A DNA stretch of 64,000 bases from Micromonospora coriariae (GTDB lineage Bacteria; Actinomycetota; Actinomycetes; Mycobacteriales; Micromonosporaceae): positions 372,001 through 436,000 of the forward strand of contig NZ_LT607412.1 of the NCBI RefSeq assembly GCF_900091455.1. The letters run 5' to 3'. How positions within the stretch are numbered: the first letter of the stretch is position 1; the number at the start of each line of letters is the position of its first letter. Below, in pieces: positions 8,818 to 21,935 of the stretch. The translations under genes and the position numbers were made by a program. The notes beneath the pieces are model-generated. The model was given only the letters and a program-made list of their open reading frames with translations. It searched no databases and had not been told where the DNA came from.

Positions 8818-10007
8818 GCTCCCGCGGCCGACTTGAGGTCGGCGGCCCGGTCGGTGCTCTCCCAGGTCAGGTCCGGCAGCTCGCGGCCGAAGTGGCCGTA
8901 CGCGGCGGTCTGCTGGTAGATGGGGCGGAGCAGGTTGAGGTCCCGGATGATCGCGGCCGGTCGCAGGTCGAACACCTCGGTGACGGCCTTCTCGATCGAG
9001 GCGACCGGCACGGTCTCGGTGCCGAACGTCTCGATGAACAGGCTCACCGGGTGCGCCTTGCCGATGGCGTACGCGACCTGCGCCTCGCACCGCTCGGCCA
9101 GGCCGGCGGCGACGACGTTCTTGGCCACCCAGCGCATCGCGTACGCGGCCGAGCGGTCCACCTTGGACGGGTCCTTGCCGGAGAACGCGCCGCCACCGTG
9201 GCGGGCGTACCCGCCGTAGGTGTCGACGATGATCTTGCGTCCGGTCAGGCCGGCGTCACCCATCGGGCCACCGATCTCGAACCGGCCGGTCGGGTTGACC
9301 AGCAGCCGGTAGCCGTCGGTGTCGAGGCCGAGGCTCTCCAACTCCGGAGCGATCACGTGATCGCGCACGTCCGGGGTGAGCAGCGAGTCCAGCGAGATGT
9401 CGGCGGCGTGCTGGCTGGACACGACAACGGTGTTCAGCCGGACCGGGCGCAGCCCCTCGTACTCGATGGTGACCTGGGTCTTGCCGTCCGGCCGCAGGTA
9501 CGGGATCGTGCCGTCCTTGCGCACCGCCGAGAGGCGGCGGGCCAGCCGGTGGGCGAGGGCGATCGGCAGCGGCATCAGCTCGGGCGTCTCCGAGCAGGCG
9601 AAGCCGAACATCATGCCCTGGTCGCCGGCGCCCTGCGCGTCCAGCGCGCTCTCCGAGGCTCCGGTACGCAACTCGAAGGCGTTGTCCACGCCCTGCGCGA
9701 TGTCCTCGGACTGTGCGCCGATGGAGACGCTGACCCCGCAGGAGGCCCCGTCGAAGCCCTTCTTCGACGAGTCGTACCCGATGTCGAGGATGGTCCGGCG
9801 GACGATCGTCGGGATGTCGGCGTACGCCTTGGTGGTCACCTCACCGGCGATGTGCACCTGCCCGGTGGTGATCATGGTTTCCACCGCGACCCGGCTGTGC
9901 GGATCCTCGGCGAGCAAGGCGTCGAGGATGCCATCGCTGATCTGGTCGGCGATCTTGTCCGGGTGGCCTTCCGTGACCGATTCGGACGTGAAGAGGCGGC
10001 GTGTCAC
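8814..10007 (-). CDS. metK: S-adenosylmethionine synthetase
   Basis: Makes SAM from methionine and ATP, supplying the methyltransferases of this window among others. The 397 residues are full length. Signatures: '[18 protein letters not shown]' (ATP/Mg site), '[12 protein letters not shown]' (family signature 1) and '[19 protein letters not shown]' (signature 2). It follows coaBC by 87 bases and its stop overlaps the putative priA start. The 87-base leader shows no recognisable SAM riboswitch fold by eye. Confidence 0.97.
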   Translation of the reverse strand: MTRRLFTSESVTEGHPDKIADQISDGILDALLAEDPHSRVAVETMITTGQVHIAGEVTTKAYADIPTIVRRTILDIGYDSSKKGFDGASCGVSVSIGAQSEDIAQGVDNAFELRTGASESALDAQGAGDQGMMFGFACSETPELMPLPIALAHRLARRLSAVRKDGTIPYLRPDGKTQVTIEYEGLRPVRLNTVVVSSQHAADISLDSLLTPDVRDHVIAPELESLGLDTDGYRLLVNPTGRFEIGGPMGDAGLTGRKIIVDTYGGYARHGGGAFSGKDPSKVDRSAAYAMRWVAKNVVAAGLAERCEAQVAYAIGKAHPVSLFIETFGTETVPVASIEKAVTEVFDLRPAAIIRDLNLLRPIYQQTAAYGHFGRELPDLTWESTDRAADLKSAAGA

Positions 10008-10094
10008 GGCACTCCTAAGCGTGTGAGGTCGTTCCGCGGCAGTCTAGTCACCGCTGCGGAGGGTGTCGGGATCGGTCGCGCCCTGTTCCACCCG

Positions 10095-11303
10095 TCAGGA
10101 GCGGCCGGGCCACCGCGCCACGACGAGATCCCAGACGGAGTCGGCCACATCCTCCTTGGCCTGCTCCGGCAGCCGGCTGACCGAGCCGTCCGCGCCGATG
10201 ACCGTCACCGTGTTGGTGTCGGCGCCGAAGACCTTGTCCACGCCGACCTCGTTGACCACGATCAGGTCGGCCCGCTTCCGGGCGAGTTTCGCCCGGCCGT
10301 TGGCCTCCGCGTCGCCGGTCTCGGCGGCGAACACCACCAGCACCTGCTCCGGTCGTTTGCGCTGGCCGAGCTCTGCCGCGATGTCCGGGTTCGTGACGAG
10401 CTCGATGGTGGGCGCGACACCGTCGTCCGACTTCTTGATTTTGCCAGGCGCGTACGCCGCCGGCCGGAAATCAGCCGGAGCCGCCGCCATCACCACCGCG
10501 TCGGCGTCGACGGCGGCCTTCAGCGTCGCCTCCCGCAGCTCGCCGGTGGTGCCCACCCGGACCAGGTCGATCCCGGCCGGGTCGGCGAGGGAGACGTTGG
10601 CCGCGATCAGGGTGACCCGGGCGCCCCGGGCGACGGCCGCCCGGGCGAACGCGTAGCCCTGCTTGCCGGAGGAGCGGTTGCCGAGGAACCGGACCGGGTC
10701 CAGCGGCTCGCGGGTGCCACCAGCGGTGACCACCACCCGGCGGCCGGCCAGGTCGGCGGGGGCGGGCGCGCCCCGGGTCAGGACCCGATGGGCGATGGCG
10801 AAGATCTCCGCCGGGTCGGGCAGCCGGCCCTTGCCGGTGTCGACGCCGGTGAGCCGGCCGACGGCCGGCTCGATGACCCGGACACCACGGGCGCGCAGCG
10901 TGGCGACGTTGGCCACGGTGGCGGGGTGCTCCCACATCTCGGTGTGCATGGCCGGAGCCAGCACCACCGGGCAGCGCGCGGTCAGCAGCGTGTTGGTCAG
11001 CAGGTCGTCGGCGAGCCCGTGGGCGGCCTTGGCGAGCAGGTCGGCGGTGGCCGGCGCGACCACCACCAGGTCGGCCTGCTGGCCGAGCCGCACGTGCGGC
11101 ACCTCGTGCACGTCGGACCAGACGTCGTCGGCGACCGGCTGGCCGGACAGCGCTGCCCAGGTCGGCGCCCCGACGAAGCGGAGCGCCGACGCGGTCGGCA
11201 CGACGCGAACCCGGTGACCCGATTCGGTGAAGAGCCGCAGCAGCTCGCAGGCCTTGTAGGCGGCGATGCCGCCGCCGACCCCGAGGACGATCCCGGCGGA
11301 CAT
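10095..11303 (-). CDS. coaBC: bifunctional phosphopantothenoylcysteine decarboxylase / phosphopantothenate-cysteine ligase
   Basis: Catalyses two consecutive steps of coenzyme A synthesis. The 402-residue protein starts with the flavoprotein CoaC half ('GVGGGIAAYKACELLR', the His in 'DVHEVPHVRLG', 'PAMHTEMWEHPA') and ends with the CTP-dependent CoaB half ('TAGGTREPLDPVRFLGNRSS', 'AAAPADFRPA', the Lys in 'KIKKSDD', 'NEVG'). The order rpoZ-coaBC-metK-priA is a common actinobacterial arrangement. It starts with ATG 14 bases after the rpoZ stop, so it is probably in the same operon. Confidence 0.96.
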   Translation of the reverse strand: MSAGIVLGVGGGIAAYKACELLRLFTESGHRVRVVPTASALRFVGAPTWAALSGQPVADDVWSDVHEVPHVRLGQQADLVVVAPATADLLAKAAHGLADDLLTNTLLTARCPVVLAPAMHTEMWEHPATVANVATLRARGVRVIEPAVGRLTGVDTGKGRLPDPAEIFAIAHRVLTRGAPAPADLAGRRVVVTAGGTREPLDPVRFLGNRSSGKQGYAFARAAVARGARVTLIAANVSLADPAGIDLVRVGTTGELREATLKAAVDADAVVMAAAPADFRPAAYAPGKIKKSDDGVAPTIELVTNPDIAAELGQRKRPEQVLVVFAAETGDAEANGRAKLARKRADLIVVNEVGVDKVFGADTNTVTVIGADGSVSRLPEQAKEDVADSVWDLVVARWPGRS

Positions 11304-11317
11304 CGACGCGTGGGGGC

Positions 11318-11581
11318 TTACGGCTGGTCGGTCGGCTCAGCGGTGAGCAGGCCCGCGTTGATCTCGCGCATGGCGATGGAGAGGGGCTTCTCCTGGGGGG
11401 TGGTCTCGACGAGCGGGCCGACGTACTCCAGCAGGCCCTCGCCGAGCTGGCTGTAGTAGGCGTTGACCTGGCGCGCGCGCTTGGCGGCGAAGATGACCAG
11501 CGCGTACTTCGACGTCGTCTTCTCGAGGAGCTCGTCGATCGGCGGGTTGGTGATGCCTTCGGGGTTGGCGATGGATCCCAC
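11318..11581 (-). CDS. rpoZ: DNA-directed RNA polymerase omega subunit
   Basis: Small (87 residue) subunit that helps beta' fold and assemble in RNA polymerase. Conserved omega features are '[19 protein letters not shown]', '[12 protein letters not shown]' and '[10 protein letters not shown]'. It starts with GTG and has an AGAGG site upstream. It lies between gmk (64 bases upstream) and coaBC (14 bases downstream), the standard actinobacterial order. Confidence 0.96.
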   Translation of the reverse strand: MGSIANPEGITNPPIDELLEKTTSKYALVIFAAKRARQVNAYYSQLGEGLLEYVGPLVETTPQEKPLSIAMREINAGLLTAEPTDQP

Positions 11582-11645
11582 GAATTAACCTCTGCGTCTT
11601 TCGAGCCGCGCGGACGCGGTGCTGAGTCTCAACGGCGGCCGGCTG

Positions 11646-12179
11646 TCAGCCGCGCACGCGCGACCAGGCCGGATCCGGATAAGAAGAACCGAGTAAGCCT
11701 ACCAGCTCGACGACCACCCGATCGGTGAGGTCGTGGGTCAGGGCGTGCTCGAAGGTCGCCGCCACGGCGGCGTCGGGTCGGTGACCGGGCGGACTCAGCA
11801 GCACCAGCCGCGCGTCGGGCAGTCGCGCCCGGACCAGTTGGGCGCCGGTCACGTCGAGCGGAAGCAGCACCGGCTGCCCAGCGTCGAGCCGGGCGCGCAG
11901 CGGCGGGTACGGGGTGCCCCGACAGTGCGGGCCGATCCGGGACCACTCCAGCAGCTCGCCGGCGGCCACCCGGCGGTCGAACTCGGCGGGAGCGAGGAAG
12001 ACCCGGTCCTCCCCGTCGATCTCCCGCTCCCGGCGCGGGCGGGTGGTTGCCGGCACCGGGATCCACACGGACGGAGAACGCGCCCGGACGAGCTCGACGA
12101 CACTCTCCCTGCCGGAACCCGAAGGTCCAGCCAGGACAGTGAGCCGAGCCGCCGGGCGCGCCTCGTCATCCGTGCTCAC
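11646..12179 (-). CDS. gmk: guanylate kinase, divergent P-loop
   Basis: Expected to phosphorylate GMP to GDP. The 177-residue protein is recognisable from position (mihF-gmk-rpoZ), 'VLAGPSGSG', 'ATTRPRREREIDGEDRVFL' (GMP-binding TTR..R..E.dG) and 'GTPYPPLRARLDAGQPVLLPLDVTGA'. Two features are unusual. The invariant Walker A lysine is Arg24 (GSGRES instead of GxGKST), and the protein is about 20-30 residues shorter than typical Gmk. Either it is a low-activity form, or Arg substitutes, or another gmk exists elsewhere. The GTG at 12179 lacks an obvious SD, so the start is less certain. Confidence 0.85.
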   Translation of the reverse strand: MSTDDEARPAARLTVLAGPSGSGRESVVELVRARSPSVWIPVPATTRPRREREIDGEDRVFLAPAEFDRRVAAGELLEWSRIGPHCRGTPYPPLRARLDAGQPVLLPLDVTGAQLVRARLPDARLVLLSPPGHRPDAAVAATFEHALTHDLTDRVVVELVGLLGSSYPDPAWSRVRG

Positions 12180-12204
12180 TGCTTGTTTCTACACGCTGCC
12201 AGGT

Positions 12205-12522
12205 TCAGTTGGCGGCGAACTCTCCAAGCAGTGCCTTGCGCTGCTGCTCACCGAGGCCGCGCAGGCGACGGCTGTCGGCGATCTTGAGCTTCTCCATGAT
12301 CTGGGTAGCCCGGATCTTGCCGATGCCCGGCATCGCCTGCAGGACGGCCGAAACCTTGAGCTTGCCGACGACGTCGTCGCTCTCGGCCCGTTCAAGGACG
12401 GCACCAAGCGTGGTCTTGCCCTGCTTGAGCTGCTCCTTCAGCTCGGCACGGGCCTTGCGGATCTCCGCGGCCTTCTCGAGCGCGGCAGCGCGCTGTTCGG
12501 GGGTCAGTGACGGGAGCGGCAC
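12205..12522 (-). CDS. mihF: integration host factor, actinobacterial type (mIHF)
   Basis: Nucleoid-associated DNA-binding protein of 105 residues, specific to actinobacteria and unrelated to E. coli IHF. The S13-like helix-two-turn-helix core is clear: 'VLQAMPGIGKIRATQIMEKLKIADSRRLRGLGEQQRKALL' region (residues about 60-100), preceded by an alanine-rich helix. It starts with GTG at 12522, with AGGAGAA six bases upstream. It lies 25 bases before gmk and is probably the first gene of mihF-gmk-rpoZ-coaBC, driven from the 178-base gap downstream of pyrF. Confidence 0.96.
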   Translation of the reverse strand: MPLPSLTPEQRAAALEKAAEIRKARAELKEQLKQGKTTLGAVLERAESDDVVGKLKVSAVLQAMPGIGKIRATQIMEKLKIADSRRLRGLGEQQRKALLGEFAAN

Positions 12523-12700
12523 CAGTTCTCCTCAGGTCCCTATCGCGGCGGGCGGGGCGCACCGCCGCATCTGTGAAACGTGGTGTCGCTGTGAACCAAG
12601 GGGTCCGTGGTTCCCAGCGCGGGGAAAACTAGCGGTCAACGGAGCTTTCGGCAACGTGGGCGCGCGATGATCATCGCAAAGTGACCGAGCCGTCAGTCAG

Positions 12701-13537
12701 TCACCGGGCAGCCAGAACGCTCCGGCAGTCGGCCAGCACCCGGTCCGCGGCGGCCCGCAGGGCGGCGGCGTCGGGGCCCGCGGAGAGCACCTCCCGGGAG
12801 TACGACGGGAGCACCGCGGCGAGGCTCGAACCGAAGACGGTCCGCAGATCGGCGGCACCGGCACCCTGCGCCCCGAGCCCCGGCGCGAGCAGCGGACCAC
12901 CCACCCCGGAGAGGTCGTGACCGGTGTCGCCGATGGTCGCGCCGACCACCAGCCCGAAGCTGCCGAGAGGGGTCGCACCCCTGTTGAGCTGGGAAATCTC
13001 GTCGATCACGGTCTGCGCCACTGTGCGCCCGTCGGCCGTGCGGGCCCGCTGCACGGCGGCTCCCTCGGGGTTCGAGGTGAGGGCCAGCACGAACACGCCG
13101 CCACCGTGCTCGGCGGCCAGCTCGAACATCGGCGCCAGGGAACCCACCCCCAGGTAGGGGCTGGCGGTGACCGCGTCGACATACAGCGGACTGGATGGAT
13201 CAAGGTAGGCGGAGGCGTACGCGCTGACCGTCGAGCCGATGTCCCCGCGCTTGACGTCCAGCAGAACGAGCGAACCGGCATCGCGTAACTGTCGGATAGT
13301 TGACTCAAGAATCGCCACGCCGCGGGACCCGAAACGCTCGAAAAAGGCCGACTGAGGCTTGACCACCGCAACCCGGTCACCGAGGGCGTCGACCACGGTC
13401 CGGGTGAACCGGTCGAGCCCCTGGACGTCGTCGGTGAGGCCCCAGCGGGCCAGCAGACCGGGATGCGGGTCGATGCCCACGCAGAGCGGTCCCCGCTCGC
13501 TGACGGCCCGGTGCAGCCGGGTGCCGAAGCTTTCCAT
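12701..13537 (-). CDS. pyrF: orotidine-5'-phosphate decarboxylase
   Basis: Last step of de novo UMP synthesis: OMP to UMP. At 278 residues it belongs to the longer 'type 2' PyrF group. The catalytic Lys-Asp signature is in 'LVLLDVKRGDIGST', the phosphate-binding region in 'GLVVGATIGD', and the substrate loop in 'LCVGIDPHP'. The ATG at 13537 has GAGAGGGGAAG upstream. The same frame stays open well upstream, antisense-like through bioA, but that extension is low-complexity and was discarded. It lies 71 bases downstream of bioA, which separates it from the rest of the pyr genes. Confidence 0.96.
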   Translation of the reverse strand: MESFGTRLHRAVSERGPLCVGIDPHPGLLARWGLTDDVQGLDRFTRTVVDALGDRVAVVKPQSAFFERFGSRGVAILESTIRQLRDAGSLVLLDVKRGDIGSTVSAYASAYLDPSSPLYVDAVTASPYLGVGSLAPMFELAAEHGGGVFVLALTSNPEGAAVQRARTADGRTVAQTVIDEISQLNRGATPLGSFGLVVGATIGDTGHDLSGVGGPLLAPGLGAQGAGAADLRTVFGSSLAAVLPSYSREVLSAGPDAAALRAAADRVLADCRSVLAAR

Positions 13538-13608
13538 CCGGTACTTCCCCTCTCGTCGTCCGGGCGGCGGCCCGCCACGGGTAGCTCTGAACCGGTGACC
13601 GGACCGGC

Positions 13609-14883
13609 TCAGCCGGCCGCCACCGCCGCCGCCACCCCGGACGCGATCCGGGCCAGGTCGGCGTCGCCGGTCACAAACGGCGGCATCGTGTAGATCAGGT
13701 CGCGGAACGGCCGCAGCCACACCCCCCGGTCGACGGCCGCCGTGGTGGCCGCGCCGAGGTCGACCTCGTGATCGAGCTGGACCACCCCGATGGCGCCGAG
13801 CACCCGCACGTCGGCAACGCCCGGCGAGCCGCGCAGCGGCTCCAGTCCGGCGCGCAGGCCGGCACCGATCCTGGACACCTGCGCCGCCCAGTCCCCGGCC
13901 CGCAGCAGCCCGATGGAGGCGTTGGCCACCGCGCAGGCCAACGGGTTGCCCATGAAGGTGGGCCCGTGCGCCAGCACGCCGCTGGCAGAGATCGCCCGGG
14001 CCACCTGCGGGGTGCAGAGGGTCGCCGCCAGGGTCAGGTAACCGCCGGTGAGCGCCTTGCCCACGCACATCACGTCCGGGCTCACCCCGGCGTGCTCGGC
14101 GGCGAACATCGTGCCGGTACGGCCGAAGCCGGTGGCGATCTCGTCGAAGATCAGCAGGATCCCGTGCGCCTGGGTCACCTCGCGCAGCACCCGCAGGTAC
14201 CCCGGATGGTGGAAACGCATCCCGCCGGCGCCCTGCACCACCGGTTCGACGATCACCGCGGCCAGTTCGTGGGCGTGCCGCTCGACCGTGTCCACCAGCG
14301 CCGCCACGTACGCCTCGTCGGGCGGATCGGCGAACCCTCCCGGCGGGACCGGCGCGAAGACCTGCCGGGGCAGCACGTCGCCCCAGAGGTGGTGCATCCC
14401 GCCCTCCGGGTCGCAGACGCTCATCGGGTGGAACGTGTCCCCGTGGTAACCGCCCCGCCAGGTTGCCAGCCGGCGCCGCTGCGGCCGGCCGACGGCCCGC
14501 TGGTACTGCAGGCACATCTTCACCGCCACCTCGACGCTGACCGAGCCGGAGTCGGCCAGGAAGACGTGCTCCAGGCCGTCCGGGGTCAGCTCCACCAGGG
14601 TCCGGGCGAGCTGGACCGCGGGCTCGTGGGTGAGCCCGCCGAACATCACGTGGCTCATCCGGCCGAGCTGGTCGGTCACCGCCGCGTCCAACGTCGGGTG
14701 CCGGTAACCGTGGATCGCCGCCCACCAGGACGACATCCCGTCCACCAGCTCCCGACCGTCCGCCAGCCGCAGCCGTACGCCCTCGGCGCTCTGCACCACG
14801 TACGGCGGGTTCGCTGGCGGCAACGCGGCGTACGGATGCCAGACGTGCGCCCGGTCAACGCTCAGAATCTCCTCAGGCGTCAC
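13609..14883 (-). CDS. bioA: adenosylmethionine-8-amino-7-oxononanoate aminotransferase (BioA)
   Basis: PLP enzyme of biotin synthesis: KAPA plus SAM gives DAPA. From the GTG at 14883 it is 424 residues, the normal length, starting [19 protein letters not shown]. Motifs: '[13 protein letters not shown]', 'GGYHGDTF', '[10 protein letters not shown]', '[12 protein letters not shown]', and the PLP lysine in '[11 protein letters not shown]'. A GAGAGAGGGGAGCG site precedes this GTG, supporting independent initiation. However, the same frame is open without a stop all the way up into pyrD (to 16161), so it could also be made as the C-terminal half of a fusion. No bioB, bioD or bioF is in the window. 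Confidence 0.9.
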   Translation of the reverse strand: MTPEEILSVDRAHVWHPYAALPPANPPYVVQSAEGVRLRLADGRELVDGMSSWWAAIHGYRHPTLDAAVTDQLGRMSHVMFGGLTHEPAVQLARTLVELTPDGLEHVFLADSGSVSVEVAVKMCLQYQRAVGRPQRRRLATWRGGYHGDTFHPMSVCDPEGGMHHLWGDVLPRQVFAPVPPGGFADPPDEAYVAALVDTVERHAHELAAVIVEPVVQGAGGMRFHHPGYLRVLREVTQAHGILLIFDEIATGFGRTGTMFAAEHAGVSPDVMCVGKALTGGYLTLAATLCTPQVARAISASGVLAHGPTFMGNPLACAVANASIGLLRAGDWAAQVSRIGAGLRAGLEPLRGSPGVADVRVLGAIGVVQLDHEVDLGAATTAAVDRGVWLRPFRDLIYTMPPFVTGDADLARIASGVAAAVAAG

Positions 14884-16157
14884 GCGCCCGCTCCCCTCTC
14901 TCTCCCCGCCCTCTCCCCGCCCTCTCCCCGCCGCCCGCCCGCCCTCTCCGCGTCGCCCGCCCGCCCTCTCCGCGTCGCCCGCCCGCCCTCTCCGCGTCGA
15001 TCTAGGGCAGCTTGTCGCTACTCGATCTCCGATCACGACGATCTGCCCTAGATCGACGCGGGGCGGGTGTCGGTGGCGGGGGCGGGTGTCGGGGGCGGTG
15101 GCGGGGGCGGGGGCGGGGGCGGGGGCGGGGGCGGGGGCGGGGGGAACGGTGGGGGTGGTGCGGGCGGCGGCGCGGACCAGGGCCGGGCCCCGGTAGATGA
15201 AGCCGGTGTAGAGCTGCACCAGGGCGGCACCGGCGTCGAACATCCGAGCCGCGTCGTCCGGGTCCAGCACACCGCCGACCCCGATGATCGGCAGTCGGCC
15301 GCCGGTCTCCCGGTGCACGAAGGCGACCACCTCCCGCGCCCGGCCGGTGAGCGGCCGGCCGGAGAGGCCACCGGCCTGGCCGCCGCGCTCGGCGTCCACC
15401 GGGGCGAGCCCATCCCGGGCCAGGGTGGTGTTGGTGGCGATCACCCCGGCCGCGCCCCGAGCCAGGCAGACCTCCAGCAGCTCGGCGATCGCCGCCTCGG
15501 TCAGATCAGGGGCGATCTTGACCAGCACCGGCTTCTCCCCGACCAGCGCGGCGAGGAGCGCGTCCAGGTGGGCGCGGTCCTGCAACGAGCGCAACCCCGG
15601 GGTGTTCGGTGAGGAGACGTTCACCGCGAAGTAGTCGCCGTGCCCGCGTAGCGCCCGGTACGAGGCGAGGTAGTCCTCGACCGCCTCGTCGAGCGGGGTC
15701 ACCTTGGACTTGCCCAGCGAGATGCCCAGCGGTACGCCGATCGGACGCGGCAGCGCGGCCAGCCGGGCGGCCAGCGCGGCGGCGCCGGCGTTGTTGAAGC
15801 CCATCCGGTTGACCACCGCCTCGCTGGCCGGCAACCGGAACAGCCGCGGCCGGGGGTTGCCCGGCTGGGCGTGCGCGGTGACAGTGCCGACCTCGACGAA
15901 ACCGAAGCCGAGCGCCGGCCAGGCCGGCAGCGCCGCCCCGTCCTTGTCCATCCCGGCGGCCAGCCCGACCGGGTTGGGGAACTCCACACCGAACACCGTG
16001 CGCGGCGCCCGGACCGCGTACCGGGCACGTAGCGCCGCCAGTGCGACCGGCCGCCGGGACAGCGCGGTCAACCGCCGCAGCGTCCACTCGTGCGCCGCCT
16101 CCGCGTCCCCACTCCCGATCCGGAACAGCCACGGCCGCACCGCCCGCTCGAACACTG

Positions 16158-16161
<4 letters not shown>
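13609..16161 (-). CDS. pyrD: quinone-dependent dihydroorotate dehydrogenase, frame continuous with BioA
   Basis: The PyrD part (residues 1 to about 335, roughly 15158-16161) is a class 2 membrane-associated enzyme oxidising dihydroorotate to orotate. Signatures: '[19 protein letters not shown]', 'NRMGFNN', the catalytic '[14 protein letters not shown]', 'VLVKIAPDL' and 'IGVGGV', ending '[16 protein letters not shown]' where other PyrDs stop. Here there is no stop. The frame continues through an Ala-Pro repeat, a 68-bp inverted-repeat element and 22-bp tandem repeats (about 90 residues) directly into bioA, making an 850-codon frame. The GTG start overlaps the carB stop (GTGA). Whether a fusion, a stop-loss or a sequencing error is responsible cannot be settled by eye. 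Confidence 0.8.
14933..14998. repeat. three perfect 22-bp tandem repeats
   Basis: Units at 14933-14954, 14955-14976 and 14977-14998 are identical. Just before them, 11-bp CT/C-rich units (around 14900-14932) also repeat. The block lies between the bioA GTG and the 18-bp inverted repeat, inside the continuous pyrD-bioA frame. Confidence 0.9.
14993..15060. repeat. inverted-repeat element with perfect 18-bp arms
   Basis: Left arm 14993-15010 and right arm 15043-15060 are exact reverse complements (core ATCTAGGGCAG / CTGCCCTAGAT), with a 32-base centre. It looks like a repetitive extragenic palindrome or a tiny non-autonomous element. It sits inside the pyrD-bioA linker and is read through in frame. 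Confidence 0.85.
15100..15141. repeat. seven perfect copies of the hexamer GGCGGG
   Basis: On the coding (minus) strand these read CCCGCC and encode a Pro-Ala repeat right after the PyrD core. Flanking imperfect copies extend it to about 15066-15141. Such tracts slip during replication and are error-prone in sequencing and assembly. Confidence 0.9.
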
Positions 16162-19497
<3,336 letters not shown>

Positions 19498-19505
<8 letters not shown>

Positions 19506-20661
19506 TGCTGCGCCCCTCGCTGTGGGTCCGGCCCTCGATGAGCTCGGCGAAGCGGTCGAAGAGGTAGTCCGCGTCGTGCGGGCCGGCCGCCGCCTCCGGG
19601 TGGTACTGAACGGTGAAGGCGGGCACGTCCACGGCCCGCAGCCCCTCGACGACGTTGTCATTGAGGCAGACGTGCGACACCTGGACGCCGCCGAAAGCGG
19701 TGTCGATCACCTGATCGGGGACCACCGCGCCGTGCCCCGCACCGGGCACCTGGACGGCGAAGCCATGGTTGTGGCTGGTCACCTCGACCTTGCCGGTGGC
19801 CCGGTCGAGCACCGGCTGGTTGATCCCCCGGTGGCCGTAGCCCAGCTTGTAGGTGCCGAAGCCGAGCGCCCGGCCGAGGATCTGGCTGCCGAAGCAGATG
19901 CCGAACAGCGGGACCCGCCGCTGCAGCGCCTCCCGGGCCAGCGCCACCGGGCCGTCGGCGGTGGCCGGGTCGCCGGGGCCGGGCGACAGGAAGATCGCGT
20001 CGGCGCCGGTGGCGAGCAGGTCGTCGATGTTGGAGCCGGCCGGCAGCACGTGGGTGGTCACCCCGCGGGCGGCGAGCCGGCGCGGAACGTTGCGCTTGAT
20101 GCCCAGGTCCAGCGCGGCCACGGTGAACCGGTGCTCGCCGACCGCCTCGACCACGTACGGCTGGGGGGTGGTCACCTCGGTGGAGAGGTCCGCGCCGACC
20201 ATCTGCGGCGCCTGCCGGACCCGGGCCAGCAGGCTCTGCGGGTCGTTGTCCACGCTGGAGATGCCCACCCGCATGGCGCCCCGCTCGCGCAGGTGCCGGG
20301 TCAGCGCGCGGGTGTCCACCCCACTGATGCCGACCACGCCCTCGGTGGCGAGCCGGTCCTCGAGGCTGCCGGTGGCCCGCCAGTTGGAGCCGATCCGCGC
20401 CGGGTCGCGCACCACGTACCCGGCCACCCAGATGCGGCCGGACTCGTCGTCCTCGCCGTTGACGCCCGTGTTGCCGATGTGCGGCGCGGTCTGCACCACC
20501 ACCTGACGGTGGTAGGACGGGTCGGTGAGGGTCTCCTGGTAGCCGGTCATGCCGGTGGTGAAGACCGCCTCGCCGAAGGTCTCCCCCACACTGCCGTACG
20601 CCTCGCCGGGGAACGTGCGCCCGTCCTCGAGCACGAGGACCGCTGGTCTGCGCTTGGTCAC
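19498..20661 (-). CDS. carA: carbamoyl-phosphate synthase small subunit
   Basis: Glutamine amidotransferase subunit that feeds ammonia to CarB. At 387 residues, it has the N-terminal CPSase small domain ('[22 protein letters not shown]') and the C-terminal class I GATase domain with nucleophile Cys in '[12 protein letters not shown]' and the His/Glu pair in '[11 protein letters not shown]'. The usual GIC.GHQ His is Ser here. The GTG start (20661) overlaps the pyrC stop as GTGA, showing tight coupling in the pyr operon. Confidence 0.97.
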
Positions 20662-21935
20662 TTGATGGCCTTTCCGTCCAGGACCGTCGGCTCGCCACGC
20701 AGGAAGGTCGCCACGATGCGACCCGGCAGCGTCATGCGGGCGTACGGGGTGTTGCGACTGCGACTGGCCAGCTCCGCCGGCTCGATGGTGCGGCGGGCGG
20801 CCGGGTCGATCAGGGTCAGGTTGGCCGGCACACCCGGCGCGGGGTCGACGCCGTGCCCGGTCAGCCCGGCGATCCGGGCCGGTGCGCGCGACATCCGCTC
20901 GGCGATGAGGTCCCACTGCGGGCCGAGCACGTCCAGCGCGATGGACAGGGCCGTCTCCAGACCGAGCATCCCCGGCCTGGCGTACGCCCACTCGCACTCC
21001 TTGTCCTCCACGGCGTGCGGGGCGTGGTCGGTGGCGATCACGTCGAGCACCCCGTCGGCGAGCGCGGTGCGCAGGGCGGCGACGTCCGCGGCGGTACGCA
21101 GCGGCGGGTTGACCTTGAAGACCGGGTCGTAGGTCTCCGCCCGCTCGTCGGTGAGCAGCAGGTGGTGCGGGGTGACCTCGGCGGTGACCCGCACACCGCG
21201 CGCCTTGGCGTGGCGCAGCACCTCGACGCTGCCGGCGGTGGAGACGTGGCAGACGTGCAGGCGGCTGCCCACGTGCTCGGCGAGCAGCACGTCCCGCGCG
21301 ATGATCGCTTCCTCGGCGACGGCCGGCCACCCGATCAGGCCGAGCCGGGTGGAGACCTCACCCTCGTGCATCTGGGCGCCCTCGGTGAGCCGGGGCTCCT
21401 CGGCGTGCTGGGCGACGATCCCGTCGAACGCCTTGACGTACTCCAGGGCCCGGCGCATCAGCTTCGGGTCGGCGACGCAGTGACCGTCGTCGGAGAAGAT
21501 CCGCACCCGGGCCGCGGAGTCGGCCATCGCGCCCAGTTCGGCGAGGCGCTCGCCGGCCAGCCCGACGGTGACGGCGCCGATCGGCTGAACGTCGACCAGC
21601 CCGGCCTCCCGGCCGAGCCGCCAGACCTGCTCGACGACGCCGGCGGTGTCCGCGACCGGTGAGGTGTTGGCCATCGCGCAGACCGCTGTGTAGCCGCCCA
21701 GGGCCGCCGCGCGGGAGCCGGACTCGACTGTCTCGGCGTCCTCCCGGCCGGGTTCGCGCAGGTGGGTGTGCAGGTCGACCAGGCCGGGCAGGGCGACCAG
21801 CCCGGTCCCGTCGATGACTGTGGCGTCCGGAGCGGACAGCCCCGGGCCGACCTCGGCGACCACACCGTCGCGGATCAGCAGGTCGGTCGGCGCGGCGCCG
21901 ACGACGCTCACGCTGGTGATCAGGTACGCGGTCAC
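20658..21935 (-). CDS. pyrC: dihydroorotase
   Basis: Cyclises carbamoyl aspartate to dihydroorotate. The 425 residues fit class I (PyrC of the amidohydrolase superfamily). The metal-binding HxH is in '[16 protein letters not shown]', followed by '[14 protein letters not shown]', 'HAEEPRL', '[11 protein letters not shown]' and the 'ATDHAPHA' Asp. The start is GTG at 21935, overlapping the pyrB stop (GTGA). It is cotranscribed between pyrB and carA. Confidence 0.97.
   Translation of the reverse strand: MTAYLITSVSVVGAAPTDLLIRDGVVAEVGPGLSAPDATVIDGTGLVALPGLVDLHTHLREPGREDAETVESGSRAAALGGYTAVCAMANTSPVADTAGVVEQVWRLGREAGLVDVQPIGAVTVGLAGERLAELGAMADSAARVRIFSDDGHCVADPKLMRRALEYVKAFDGIVAQHAEEPRLTEGAQMHEGEVSTRLGLIGWPAVAEEAIIARDVLLAEHVGSRLHVCHVSTAGSVEVLRHAKARGVRVTAEVTPHHLLLTDERAETYDPVFKVNPPLRTAADVAALRTALADGVLDVIATDHAPHAVEDKECEWAYARPGMLGLETALSIALDVLGPQWDLIAERMSRAPARIAGLTGHGVDPAPGVPANLTLIDPAARRTIEPAELASRSRNTPYARMTLPGRIVATFLRGEPTVLDGKAIK

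Noticed and set aside
10008..10094. SAM riboswitch in the metK leader
   Set aside because: Only 87 bases and no conserved SAM aptamer core could be seen.
14933..14998. CRISPR-like direct repeats
   Set aside because: Units are adjacent with no spacers, and no cas genes are present.
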